Shown here one piece after another: positions 45,429 through 52,817 of a stretch of 64,000 bases of DNA. Under the pieces are notes generated by a model. It searched no databases and was not told the origin of the DNA. It was given only the letters and a program-made list of their open reading frames with translations. Source of the stretch: Bacteroidales bacterium. GTDB taxonomy: Bacteria; Bacteroidota; Bacteroidia; Bacteroidales; Paludibacteraceae. Both the position numbers and the translations under genes were made by a program. Position 1 is the stretch's first letter. The number at the start of each line of letters is the position of its first letter. The DNA lies in NCBI GenBank assembly GCA_012837935.1, contig DUQG01000045.1, positions 42,989 to 106,988 on the forward strand. Reading direction: 5' to 3'.

Positions 45429-45706
45429 GGCTTACCTCCTTTCTTTGCACCGGTATCGTAAAAGCAAATTTTATCGAAGTCCTTGCCACATTTTTTATCG
45501 AACCTAAGTAAACCGAAATGTTGTTTTTCTCGAATGTCTTTGCGTGTCCACACATGATATCTATTTCCAAAAAAGAAAACCCGATATCGCTTTCCGTTTT
45601 TCTTGTGAAGCTTGTCCGCTTTTTTAATGGCTTTTTGCAGTTGCGAGTCGCGCCCTTGAAACCGGATGCGTAATTTTTTGAAGTAGTTAATTACTGTTTG
45701 AAGCAT
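45419..45706 (-). CDS. Hypothetical phage protein
   Basis: A 95-aa, strongly basic protein (ITVNYFKKLRIRFQGRDSQLQKAIKKADKLHKKNGKRYRVFFFGNRYHVWTRKDIREKQHFG). It starts right after the terminase stop and overlaps DUF1320 by 10 bp. No family is known to me. A DNA-binding role in packaging is possible. Confidence 0.55.
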   Translation of the reverse strand: MLQTVINYFKKLRIRFQGRDSQLQKAIKKADKLHKKNGKRYRVFFFGNRYHVWTRKDIREKQHFGLLRFDKKCGKDFDKICFYDTGAKKGGKPCS

Positions 45707-45708
45707 AG

Positions 45709-47247
45709 TTAAAACCTTTTTTTATTAATGGCTCTGCGACCAATTGTGTAGCTATCGCCGGAGAGCGTTGTCATTTTCTGATTAATAATCCATATTCCAC
45801 CCTCCACGGCGTCGGGCCCATCGGCGGGTGCTTTCATTCCGGGACTAAACATTTTGAACTGTTCCACAAGTCGCTTCATGTGCGGGTTGTCTTTTTCTCG
45901 GATATTGAAAACAAGCCGATTGGTACGCACCAGCGGCTCTAAATTCCCCTCAATACGAGAGAACTTATCCGGCTTTTTCCGCTCGTCCGGTAAAATGCCA
46001 AGATGGTAGTTATTTTCAATGCCTTTTTTATAAAAAAGCGGCATAAAAACCTGTTGAAAGAATGGGTCTTGCAGAGAGTTATTCTCAATGTAGTTGTAGA
46101 TTTGTGTCCGCTCATTAACGTAGCTATCCGCGGCATAAAACCAGTCCACAAACTCGTCGTTGGTTACGCGGTCGAGAAATCCGGTTATCACATAAAAGCG
46201 GTTATCGTAATAGCCTAAAAGCCAAAGCGCTTTGGTGGAGTTTTTACGGTCGTTCACGTTATTGCTTGGACTCGGGTCGGCATATGCCAGTACAAATCGG
46301 AATTTTTGGAGCGGCGGCACTTCGCCAAAGGTAAGCTCATCGAAAACCGCACCTTCAATCAGCGGGTTGTTCATATACTCTTTTTGAAATGAGCGGTACC
46401 CCATAAAGCTTTCCATCTCTTCCACTTCCGCCTTTGTCCATTTCTCTTTCCAAGTTACATTGCCGTCTTTGTCGTAGATATTAACTTGTGAAACTTCCAC
46501 GCCTTCAGTTTCGCACATTCGCGCCAAAACGCTGTCCTTGCCTATCAAGTTACCTACCATGATAAAACGCCCACGTCCGCCGTCTAAAGTACCGAATAGA
46601 GCCTCTTTTACCCAGTCAGTAAGTTTACTAACCCTGGCTGAATTAAGTGTTAGTTCGTCATCGTCCAAGTCGTCAATAACAATGTAATCCGGTCGTTTGT
46701 CCCTGTATCGAAGTCCGCGAGGCGACTGTCCACGACCAAGCGCAAAGAAGGCACAACCGTCTTGAGTTACGAAATTGCCCTCTGCCCAGTGTCCGGAGTT
46801 ATATTGCTCGCCAAAGTCGTGGATGTAGCGTTGGTTATATTGCAACTCGCTCTGTAAGTCTGAAAGTAGTGTAAAAGCATTGTCCTGACTTTTGCCTACG
46901 ATAACCATCACATTGATTTCACGCACCTTCTGACACTTGAGCCATAATGGTATAAAAACGTCCATGTGTGTAGATTTGGCGTGAGCACGTGCCCATTTGA
47001 AAACGGCTTTGATGTTTTTATTTTTCAAAATTTTGTTTGCCGCATCAATTTGGAATTGTCCGGATTTACATTTGGCAAAATGCGGGAAATAATATTCTAC
47101 AAAAAAGGCATAGTCTGACCTTGCCCGAGATATACGCGCCAGTTGGTTGGCTTTCGTTTCGGTATGATCAACGGTGGTTTGCTGCCGAACGTCTTCATTG
47201 TGCAGATTCCACCTCTCTAATGCCTCTTTGATATTCCTTTGTGCCAT
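45709..47247 (-). CDS. Terminase large subunit (Mu gp28-like)
   Basis: A 512-aa ATPase-nuclease. The ATPase part has VFKWARAHAKSTH as a Walker A-like segment and DYIVIDDLDDDELTL as Walker B. The nuclease part has Asp residues at LAYADPSPSN and DGPDAVEGGIW. I start at 47247 (ATG with AAGGAG about 9 nt upstream); the ORF-track start is 11 codons earlier. Packages DNA into capsids by a headful mechanism, as in Mu. Confidence 0.88.
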   Translation of the reverse strand: MAQRNIKEALERWNLHNEDVRQQTTVDHTETKANQLARISRARSDYAFFVEYYFPHFAKCKSGQFQIDAANKILKNKNIKAVFKWARAHAKSTHMDVFIPLWLKCQKVREINVMVIVGKSQDNAFTLLSDLQSELQYNQRYIHDFGEQYNSGHWAEGNFVTQDGCAFFALGRGQSPRGLRYRDKRPDYIVIDDLDDDELTLNSARVSKLTDWVKEALFGTLDGGRGRFIMVGNLIGKDSVLARMCETEGVEVSQVNIYDKDGNVTWKEKWTKAEVEEMESFMGYRSFQKEYMNNPLIEGAVFDELTFGEVPPLQKFRFVLAYADPSPSNNVNDRKNSTKALWLLGYYDNRFYVITGFLDRVTNDEFVDWFYAADSYVNERTQIYNYIENNSLQDPFFQQVFMPLFYKKGIENNYHLGILPDERKKPDKFSRIEGNLEPLVRTNRLVFNIREKDNPHMKRLVEQFKMFSPGMKAPADGPDAVEGGIWIINQKMTTLSGDSYTIGRRAINKKRF

Positions 47248-47354
47248 TGTAATGCTCCTTCCACTCGCAGACTTTCTCATTTAACCTATTGCTGCTTGTT
47301 GCGTTTATTCGCTGCGCAAATCTGTTTAGTTGTGTGATACTTGTTGCCATGTTA

Positions 47355-47831
47355 TTACATTTTAGTGAGATGCTCAGTGATATACATATCCTGATATTTA
47401 TTAATCGCTCGGATTAGTTCGGGGGTAACTTCCGGGTCAAAGGTAGCACGGTGTTGTATCCATTTTGAGAAAGCCATAAATACATCAATTGTAGTTACTA
47501 TGTTGGCTTTTTTATCCAATTTCTCAATAGCGGATGCAAATTTGGAAAGTTTGTCCGGTAGTGTGCTTATCATATCAATATCGTCGCTCTCGTACACTTG
47601 GTCAAGAATTTTATTAAGCGCTGCCAGCGATTTATTGATTAGCTCCGGGCGCGTAATGTTAATACCCGCGCGACGTGCTGCCCAACCCTCGATTTCCACC
47701 CATCTGGAAATAGTCTGCTCGCTCACACCTACCTTTTCGGCGATTACTTTTTGTATGTCGCCATTCATATAGTACATGCGTGCAAGCTCCTTTTTTTGCT
47801 CTAACTCTTTTTTTGTAGCTCGTTTTGCCAT
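47355..47831 (-). CDS. Terminase small subunit-like (DUF1804)
   Basis: A 158-aa protein with an N-terminal HTH (ARMYYMNGDIQKVIAEKVGVSEQTISRWVEIEGWAARR) and a helical C-terminal part. This is the Mu gp27/DUF1804 type, which acts as small terminase in front of the large subunit. It is the first gene of the leftward late operon. Confidence 0.8.
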   Translation of the reverse strand: MAKRATKKELEQKKELARMYYMNGDIQKVIAEKVGVSEQTISRWVEIEGWAARRAGINITRPELINKSLAALNKILDQVYESDDIDMISTLPDKLSKFASAIEKLDKKANIVTTIDVFMAFSKWIQHRATFDPEVTPELIRAINKYQDMYITEHLTKM

Positions 47832-47902
47832 TCTTGTTAAAATTAGAAATAAGTTTTACTTCATTATTTTATTGCAAAATTGAGTTTTTTAGCCTTGCGG
47901 TA

Positions 47903-47935
47903 AAAATAGATGTGCCATTTTGTCATATCTATTTT
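47903..47935. promoter_or_regulatory. Inverted repeat in the divergent late control region
   Basis: AAAATAGAT (47903-47911) and ATCTATTTT (47927-47935) are perfect 9-bp arms with 15 bp between. They lie midway between the leftward terminase operon and the rightward protease gene, the place for a late activator site serving both. A second hairpin GCGG-GGCttaGCC-aCCGC (about 47981-47999) is in the leader of the protease gene. Confidence 0.5.
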
Positions 47936-48022
47936 GGCGTCTGTTTGGAATAATGGAATTTTGCGTAACGAAAAATAAAAAGCGGGGCTTAGCCACCGCA
48001 CAAAACAGAAAAAACAAATTGA

Positions 48023-48988
48023 ATGAGTAAACCGACAACATTTATACTTTCAGACGAAAGCTTAAATACCTACGGCTTTCGCTTATTAACCAGTGGCGCT
48101 GACTTGGAGCAGTTCAAACGCAATCCGGTTATGTTTTACAACCATAACGACATGGATATGCCAATCGGTAGGTGGGAAAATATCCGGATAGAAAACGGAC
48201 AAATCCTTGCTGACGCTGTTTTCGATAAAGAGGATAATTTTGCCGGTAAAATAGCCGGTAAGGTAGAGCGCGGATTTTTGCGAGCTGCATCTGTGGGCTT
48301 ACGAGTGATAGAAACTTCGGATGATCCGAAATACTTACTTCAAGGGCAAAAGCTACCGACAGCTACGCGCTGGACACTACGCGAGGCAAGCGTGGTAACT
48401 ATCGGCTCAAATCATAACGCGCTGCGCTTATACGATGCGAATGATAAGCTACTGACTGACGAACAAATTTTAAAATTATTTGATAACATGGGGGCTTCCG
48501 AGCCGCCGCAAAACCAAAGCAAAAAGATGAACAATGAAATTTTAACCCTGCTTGACCTGGCAGAAGGCAGTACGGAGGCGCAAGTTCTTTCGGCTATTCA
48601 GAAATTGAAAGACGAAAACAAGCAACTCAGAGATGCTGCGTCCGAGCGTGAAAAAGCGGACAAAGAGGCTCGAAAACTCGAAGCCGAAAAACTGGTGGAC
48701 GAAGCCATTAAAGACGGCAGACTGAACGCAGACGGCAAACAAGATATGTTGTCGCTGTTTGATGCGAATTTTGAGACAGCTAAAAAAACACTGGCTGCTA
48801 TCCCTGTACGTAAAAGCGTAAAAGAGCAAATTGAAACGCAAAATCAACCAAAAGAACTGGACGAATTGGCAAAACTTAGTTGGGACGAACTGGACAAAGC
48901 CGGTAAGCTGGCTGAGCTGAAGGAAAATCATCACGATATCTACGTGGAGAAATTCGAGGCAAAATTCGGCAAAAAACCGGAAAAATAA
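48023..48988 (+). CDS. Prohead protease fused to scaffold
   Basis: A 321-aa protein. Residues 1-155 resemble HK97-family (U35) prohead protease: PVMFYNHN with the catalytic His, then RAASVGLRV with the Ser, and REASVVTIGSNHNA. The rest is a charged coiled-coil scaffold (LKDENKQLRDAASEREKADKEARKLEAEKLV) ending in a helical tail. This is the same protease-scaffold layout as Mu I/Z. First gene of the rightward late operon. Confidence 0.85.
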   Translation: MSKPTTFILSDESLNTYGFRLLTSGADLEQFKRNPVMFYNHNDMDMPIGRWENIRIENGQILADAVFDKEDNFAGKIAGKVERGFLRAASVGLRVIETSDDPKYLLQGQKLPTATRWTLREASVVTIGSNHNALRLYDANDKLLTDEQILKLFDNMGASEPPQNQSKKMNNEILTLLDLAEGSTEAQVLSAIQKLKDENKQLRDAASEREKADKEARKLEAEKLVDEAIKDGRLNADGKQDMLSLFDANFETAKKTLAAIPVRKSVKEQIETQNQPKELDELAKLSWDELDKAGKLAELKENHHDIYVEKFEAKFGKKPEK

Positions 48989-49055
48989 AGGCGTTACATT
49001 CGTCTGTATAATTGAAAATAAACTAAATTTTTAACAAGAAAATAATTTTTAAGGT

Positions 49056-50099
49056 ATGAAAAAGATTGTAGCATTAATGTTTAACCTGATAATTGGGTTT
49101 GTACTGGCTTTTTTTATGGGAGGCGGATTATATGCCGCCGTAGGAATTGGCGGTGGTCTGTCGCTGCTGCCTAAAATGCACGATGGATTGGGTATGGCTA
49201 TCCAAAAAGAAATTTGGATGAACTCTATCGTGGAGGGTCTATTTGCTGATAACACTTTTCTTAGTAAAGCATTTAACGCCGATGAGTTTGTCAATCAAGG
49301 TAAAACCGTTCATATTCAGAATGCGGGAGTGGCGAGTAAGGTAGAAAAGAACCGCACCCAATTCCCGGCGACGGTAAAACAGAGGACGGATATTGATTTG
49401 ACCTTTAATTTGGATAATTACTCAACTGACCCGATTAAGATTGACCTTGCTGAAACCGTGGAACTCTCTTACAACAAACGAGAGAGCGTATTAAAACAGG
49501 ATAAAACTGTGCTTCACGAAGCTATTTCGGAAGGAATTTTATATGAATGGTTCCCTGCAATTGCTAACGCCATCCGCACTACCGGAGGCGCCGTATTAGC
49601 ACACACGCCAAGTGCCACTGGTAATCGAAAAGCATTTACCAAAGCTGACGTAAAAGCCGCTATGACTAAATTTAACAAAGATAATGTACCCGCAACAGGT
49701 CGTTATATGCTGATTGACGCAGATATGTACGACCAGTTAATTGACAGTTTGACTGATAAGGAAGCAACCGCATTTCACGCTGCCGCTGATATTAAAAACG
49801 GCATCGTAGGAAGGCTATTCAGCTTTGATATTATGATGCGTTCACGTGTGGGAGTTTACACTACCAGTGGATCTAAAAAACTGTGGTCAACTACAGGAGC
49901 GGCAACCGACAACGCAGCCGGATTGGCTTGGCATGAGGACTCTGTTTGCCGTGCATTAGGAGAAGTTATTGCTCGTGAAGCACTAAACGATCCAACCTAT
50001 TACGGTGATATTTATTCATTTGAAGTACGTGCCGGAGGACGTGCAATGCGTAACGACGTGAAAGGTCTGTTGGCAATCGTGCAAGATGCCGCAGCATAG
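49056..50099 (+). CDS. Major capsid protein with hydrophobic N-terminus
   Basis: A 347-aa capsid protein. Residues 3-37 are strongly hydrophobic (VALMFNLIIGFVLAFFMGGGLYAAVG), like a transmembrane or signal segment, which is unusual. The remainder (IWMNSIVEGLFADNTFLSKAFNADEFVNQGKTVHIQNAG...GRLFSFDIMMRSRVGVY) fits phage capsid proteins of Mu-like phages of Bacteroidota. Position after the protease-scaffold supports this. The N-terminal part could be a delta domain removed by the protease. Confidence 0.85.
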   Translation: MKKIVALMFNLIIGFVLAFFMGGGLYAAVGIGGGLSLLPKMHDGLGMAIQKEIWMNSIVEGLFADNTFLSKAFNADEFVNQGKTVHIQNAGVASKVEKNRTQFPATVKQRTDIDLTFNLDNYSTDPIKIDLAETVELSYNKRESVLKQDKTVLHEAISEGILYEWFPAIANAIRTTGGAVLAHTPSATGNRKAFTKADVKAAMTKFNKDNVPATGRYMLIDADMYDQLIDSLTDKEATAFHAAADIKNGIVGRLFSFDIMMRSRVGVYTTSGSKKLWSTTGAATDNAAGLAWHEDSVCRALGEVIAREALNDPTYYGDIYSFEVRAGGRAMRNDVKGLLAIVQDAAA

Positions 50100-50141
50100 G
50101 AGATACCATTTTTTCTGATTACATAAAACCCGTGTGAAGAA

Positions 50142-50195
50142 AAGAGCCGCCAATGATGCGGAGATGAAAGCCCATTAAAGGGCGGCTCTTATTTA
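50142..50195 (+). terminator. Terminator-like hairpin with competing inner stems
   Basis: AAGAGCCGCC and GGCGGCTCTT form a perfect 10-bp stem (50142-50151, 50181-50190) before ATTTATTTT. The 29-nt loop contains GCGG and GCCC, which can pair with stem strands in alternative ways. It lies between capsid and amidase genes and may adjust downstream expression. Confidence 0.65.
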
Positions 50196-50225
50196 TTTTA
50201 GATTTACGAATTTAGAATTACGATT

Positions 50226-50702
50226 ATGGCAAAGACAACCACTACACAAAGAGTTCCGATACAGTACTTAGTAATCCACTGCACCGATACACCGGAAGGA
50301 CGTCATATCACTTCGGACGATATTCGCCGTTGGCACTTGAAAGAACGCGGATGGAAGCAGGTAGGCTATACCGATATGATACACTTGGATGGTACGGTGG
50401 AGCGATTGGTAGAAAATAACGATGACGCTTATGTGGACGGTTGGGAAGTAACCAACGGCGTACGTGGGTACAATCGTCATAGTCGTCACGTGGTATATGT
50501 AGGCGGAAAAGCTCGTAACGGGATCGCTTATAAAGATACTCGTACACCAGAGCAAATTAAAGCTCTAACAAAAATTTGTAAAGAATTTGCTGAAATCGCT
50601 CCGAATGCTAAAATAGTTGGACACCGAGATTTGAATAAAGCAAAAGATTGTCCATGTTTTGACGTGAAAGCCTTTGTAAAAGAAATCGGAATAAAACAAT
50701 AA
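50226..50702 (+). CDS. N-acetylmuramoyl-L-alanine amidase (endolysin)
   Basis: A 158-aa Amidase_2/PGRP-type protein. Zinc ligands are seen at YLVIHCTDT (His), RHVVYVGG (His in this stretch: NRHSRHVV) and HRDLNKAKDCPCF (His/Cys). It has no signal peptide, so it needs a holin. It heads the lysis set: amidase, TM/coiled-coil protein, lipoprotein-TM protein. Confidence 0.88.
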   Translation: MAKTTTTQRVPIQYLVIHCTDTPEGRHITSDDIRRWHLKERGWKQVGYTDMIHLDGTVERLVENNDDAYVDGWEVTNGVRGYNRHSRHVVYVGGKARNGIAYKDTRTPEQIKALTKICKEFAEIAPNAKIVGHRDLNKAKDCPCFDVKAFVKEIGIKQ

Positions 50703-50706
50703 AGAC

Positions 50707-51117
50707 ATGCCGATGTTGGAAATTATATCACTAATACTTAATCTACTACTTGGTACCGGACTGGTTATTCAGTTCTTGACCATCCGCTCTATCCGAAAAG
50801 AAGCGGGTGCCAAGGCAGACATTGCCGTAGCACAAGCAGGTAAAGGTAAGATTGAATTGGTTGACAATACGGTTACAACCATGGTGGAAACTGTGAATAA
50901 ATTACTTGAACAAAACCAAAAGTTGATTGAAAATTACGCTATATCAAGCGAAGATAATCAGCGACTTAGGCAAGAAAAAAGAGATTTAGAGCAAAAGTTT
51001 TCAGCTCTGGAAAAAAAGGTAAATCGTATGATCCAAACCAATCTGAAAGTGATTAAAGTCCTTGAACAAATGGGCGTGGATGAGGAAGTAATAAAACCAC
51101 TTAGGGAGCAAGAATAA
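50707..51117 (+). CDS. Membrane-anchored coiled-coil lysis protein
   Basis: A 136-aa protein with one N-terminal membrane span (IISLILNLLLGTGLVIQFLTI) and a long coiled coil (NKLLEQNQKLIENYAISSEDNQRLRQEKRDLEQKFSALEKKVNRMIQTN). That shape fits an inner-membrane spanin subunit or holin/antiholin. It overlaps the next gene in ATGA fashion. No family match. Confidence 0.6.
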   Translation: MPMLEIISLILNLLLGTGLVIQFLTIRSIRKEAGAKADIAVAQAGKGKIELVDNTVTTMVETVNKLLEQNQKLIENYAISSEDNQRLRQEKRDLEQKFSALEKKVNRMIQTNLKVIKVLEQMGVDEEVIKPLREQE

Positions 51118-51584
51118 TGAAAAAGATACTTTTTTTATTTACTCTATCGGTATTGTTTATTTCTTGTAAATCCAAACAGCCACTTACAGTGGTTCCAATC
51201 CACACCGAAACTCGTGTGATAGAGCGATTGGTTGAGGTGCAAATTCCACCGGATAGTGCTTGGCTTACGGCTTACTTGGAGTGCGACAGCACCAATAAAG
51301 TAATCTTGCGAGGACTTAACGAGCGGAAAAGCCCTGGCGTGTTCTCTGACTTGAAACTGAAAAACGGTATTTTCAATTACCGATTAAAAACGCAACCGAA
51401 CCCGGTCCAAGTAGAAATGAAAGACAGCCTTGTTTACAAGGAAATTCCCATTACGGTGGAAGTGCCGAAAGTGGAATATCGACAAACCGGTTGGCAAAAA
51501 TTTACTTCAAAAGTTGGAACCATAACCCTTATATTGCTGCTCCTTATCGGAGTATGGAAATTAATAAAACTCAAATTAAAATAA
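51117..51584 (+). CDS. Candidate unimolecular spanin: lipoprotein plus C-terminal membrane span
   Basis: A 155-aa protein with a lipobox (LSVLFISC, then KSKQP) and, at the other end, a transmembrane span (VGTITLILLLLIGVWKLIKLKLK). The periplasmic middle is 110 residues. This topology, lipid-anchored in the outer membrane and spanned through the inner membrane, defines u-spanins such as T1 gp11. It overlaps the coiled-coil gene by one base. The role is inferred from shape and place. Confidence 0.65.
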   Translation: MKKILFLFTLSVLFISCKSKQPLTVVPIHTETRVIERLVEVQIPPDSAWLTAYLECDSTNKVILRGLNERKSPGVFSDLKLKNGIFNYRLKTQPNPVQVEMKDSLVYKEIPITVEVPKVEYRQTGWQKFTSKVGTITLILLLLIGVWKLIKLKLK

Positions 51585-51613
51585 CGCTTAAACACTATTA
51601 AAAATTCAAAAAT

Positions 51614-52147
51614 ATGACAACATTATTAAAAGCACGTGTAGCAGGAATTGACTTTGCAGATGTGATAACTAACGCTGGCGGATTAGCATCTGCAAGCTGG
51701 GAAGCACAGCCGCTAACGCTTCGCGATGACGAGGTGTCAATTGTGGAAGGCGACCCCACAGAAGAGGAAACTTTCTCACACGAAAATGACGCACCGGAAG
51801 ATTACGATATTACAGGTACCGGAGTTACGGCAGTAGGTAGCTTTATTAAAGTTACACTTGACCAGATGGCATCCTTGCTTGGCGGTTCCGTGAGCGGTGC
51901 AAGTCCAAACGGTATCTATGCTAATAAAGCTAAGAAAAGCCTAATAACTAAGGCTGTGCGTTTTCGCTTGAAAAAAGGCGGTGCAATCGTTATACCCAAA
52001 GCCAGCGGATATGTACTATTTAATGGCAATTTAGGGAATGACGGATTAGTCAAGCTTCCTTTCAAATTCAAAGCATTGGCACAAAGCACCTATAAGGTGG
52101 ACGGTGAGGAAGTGGACTTTGTAATCCAAGAAACCGCAACTGCATAA
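51614..52147 (+). CDS. Major tail tube protein candidate
   Basis: A 177-aa beta-rich protein (LKARVAGIDFADVITNAGGLASASWEAQPLTLRDDEVSIVEGDPTEEETFSHENDAPEDYDITGTG) lying immediately before the tail chaperones, which is the position of the tail tube gene in siphoviruses. No motif is available beyond the beta pattern. The alternative is a minor tail protein. Confidence 0.65.
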   Translation: MTTLLKARVAGIDFADVITNAGGLASASWEAQPLTLRDDEVSIVEGDPTEEETFSHENDAPEDYDITGTGVTAVGSFIKVTLDQMASLLGGSVSGASPNGIYANKAKKSLITKAVRFRLKKGGAIVIPKASGYVLFNGNLGNDGLVKLPFKFKALAQSTYKVDGEEVDFVIQETATA

Positions 52148-52151
52148 AACT

Positions 52152-52607
52152 ATGACCGACAGCGAAACCAAACTGGCAGCTGCTAACTTACTATTACAAC
52201 GGGGCGTCAGATTTCGGGTTGACGCCCCGTTTTTCATCCGACTTCTGCAACATGACTTCATAGAGATAAAGCCGTTATATGCCGGAACTATTGTAGAACT
52301 ATCCCGCATCGTGCTGGAGGACGGATTGGAAAATCTAACACGGCAGCAAGCTAACGAAAAGATAAGCAGCGTTTGCCGACTGATAGCAACCGCTATGCTG
52401 AACGGGAAAAAGAAGCTGAAAAAGGTTGACAGATTAGCCAAGAGGCTTGAAAAACGGATACCGGCTTACTCGCTTTTTGAGATTTATATACACATAAACA
52501 ATGTAAATCAGCAAGTGGATTTTTCGATTATTACCGACTATTTCTCTCGACAGATGAACCTGATGATGACGAGGAAATTACCGGGGCAAAATCAAAAAGG
52601 GAGTTAA
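52152..52607 (+). CDS. Tail assembly chaperone, G-type
   Basis: A 151-aa helical protein between tail tube and tape measure. ELSRIVLEDGLENLTRQQANEKI and its location fit a G-like tail-assembly chaperone. The frame ends at 52605-52607, but the -1 frame is open from 52481 to 52816, with no start codon in that overlap. This is the usual G/GT arrangement. Confidence 0.65.
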   Translation: MTDSETKLAAANLLLQRGVRFRVDAPFFIRLLQHDFIEIKPLYAGTIVELSRIVLEDGLENLTRQQANEKISSVCRLIATAMLNGKKKLKKVDRLAKRLEKRIPAYSLFEIYIHINNVNQQVDFSIITDYFSRQMNLMMTRKLPGQNQKGS

Positions 52608-52816
52608 AAGGCTACACCGATGGTCTCCATAGCCCTTTTGGACTTTTCGGACAACTAAAAGAAAAACGAGGTATTACACACGAGGAGCTTCTTTGGGGGC
52701 AACCGTGGATAATGTTCCTGCTGGAACTACAAGACACACCACGCTACGTAAGTGGCGAACCTCCTGCACCGGTGGCAGAAAGTGCGGAAGATGTAAAACG
52801 AATATTGGGAAGATAA
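52481..52816 (+). CDS. T-part of tail chaperone, probably made by -1 frameshift
   Basis: An open frame of about 112 codons without a start codon in the -1 frame relative to the G gene. After the G stop it encodes GYTDGLHSPFGLFGQLKEKRGITHEELLWGQPWIMFLLELQDTP...AESAEDVKRILGR and stops right before the tape-measure ATG. The part before GYTDG reads DEPDDDEEITGAKSKRELK, acidic and protein-like, so the slip may be anywhere in the overlap. The homopolymer C-AAAAA-GGG (52593-52601) is the obvious candidate. The translated protein is below the ORF-track cut-off. Confidence 0.6.
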   Translation, partial: DLYTHKQCKSASGFFDYYRLFLSTDEPDDDEEITGAKSKRELKGYTDGLHSPFGLFGQLKEKRGITHEELLWGQPWIMFLLELQDTPRYVSGEPPAPVAESAEDVKRILGR

Positions 52817-52817
52817 G

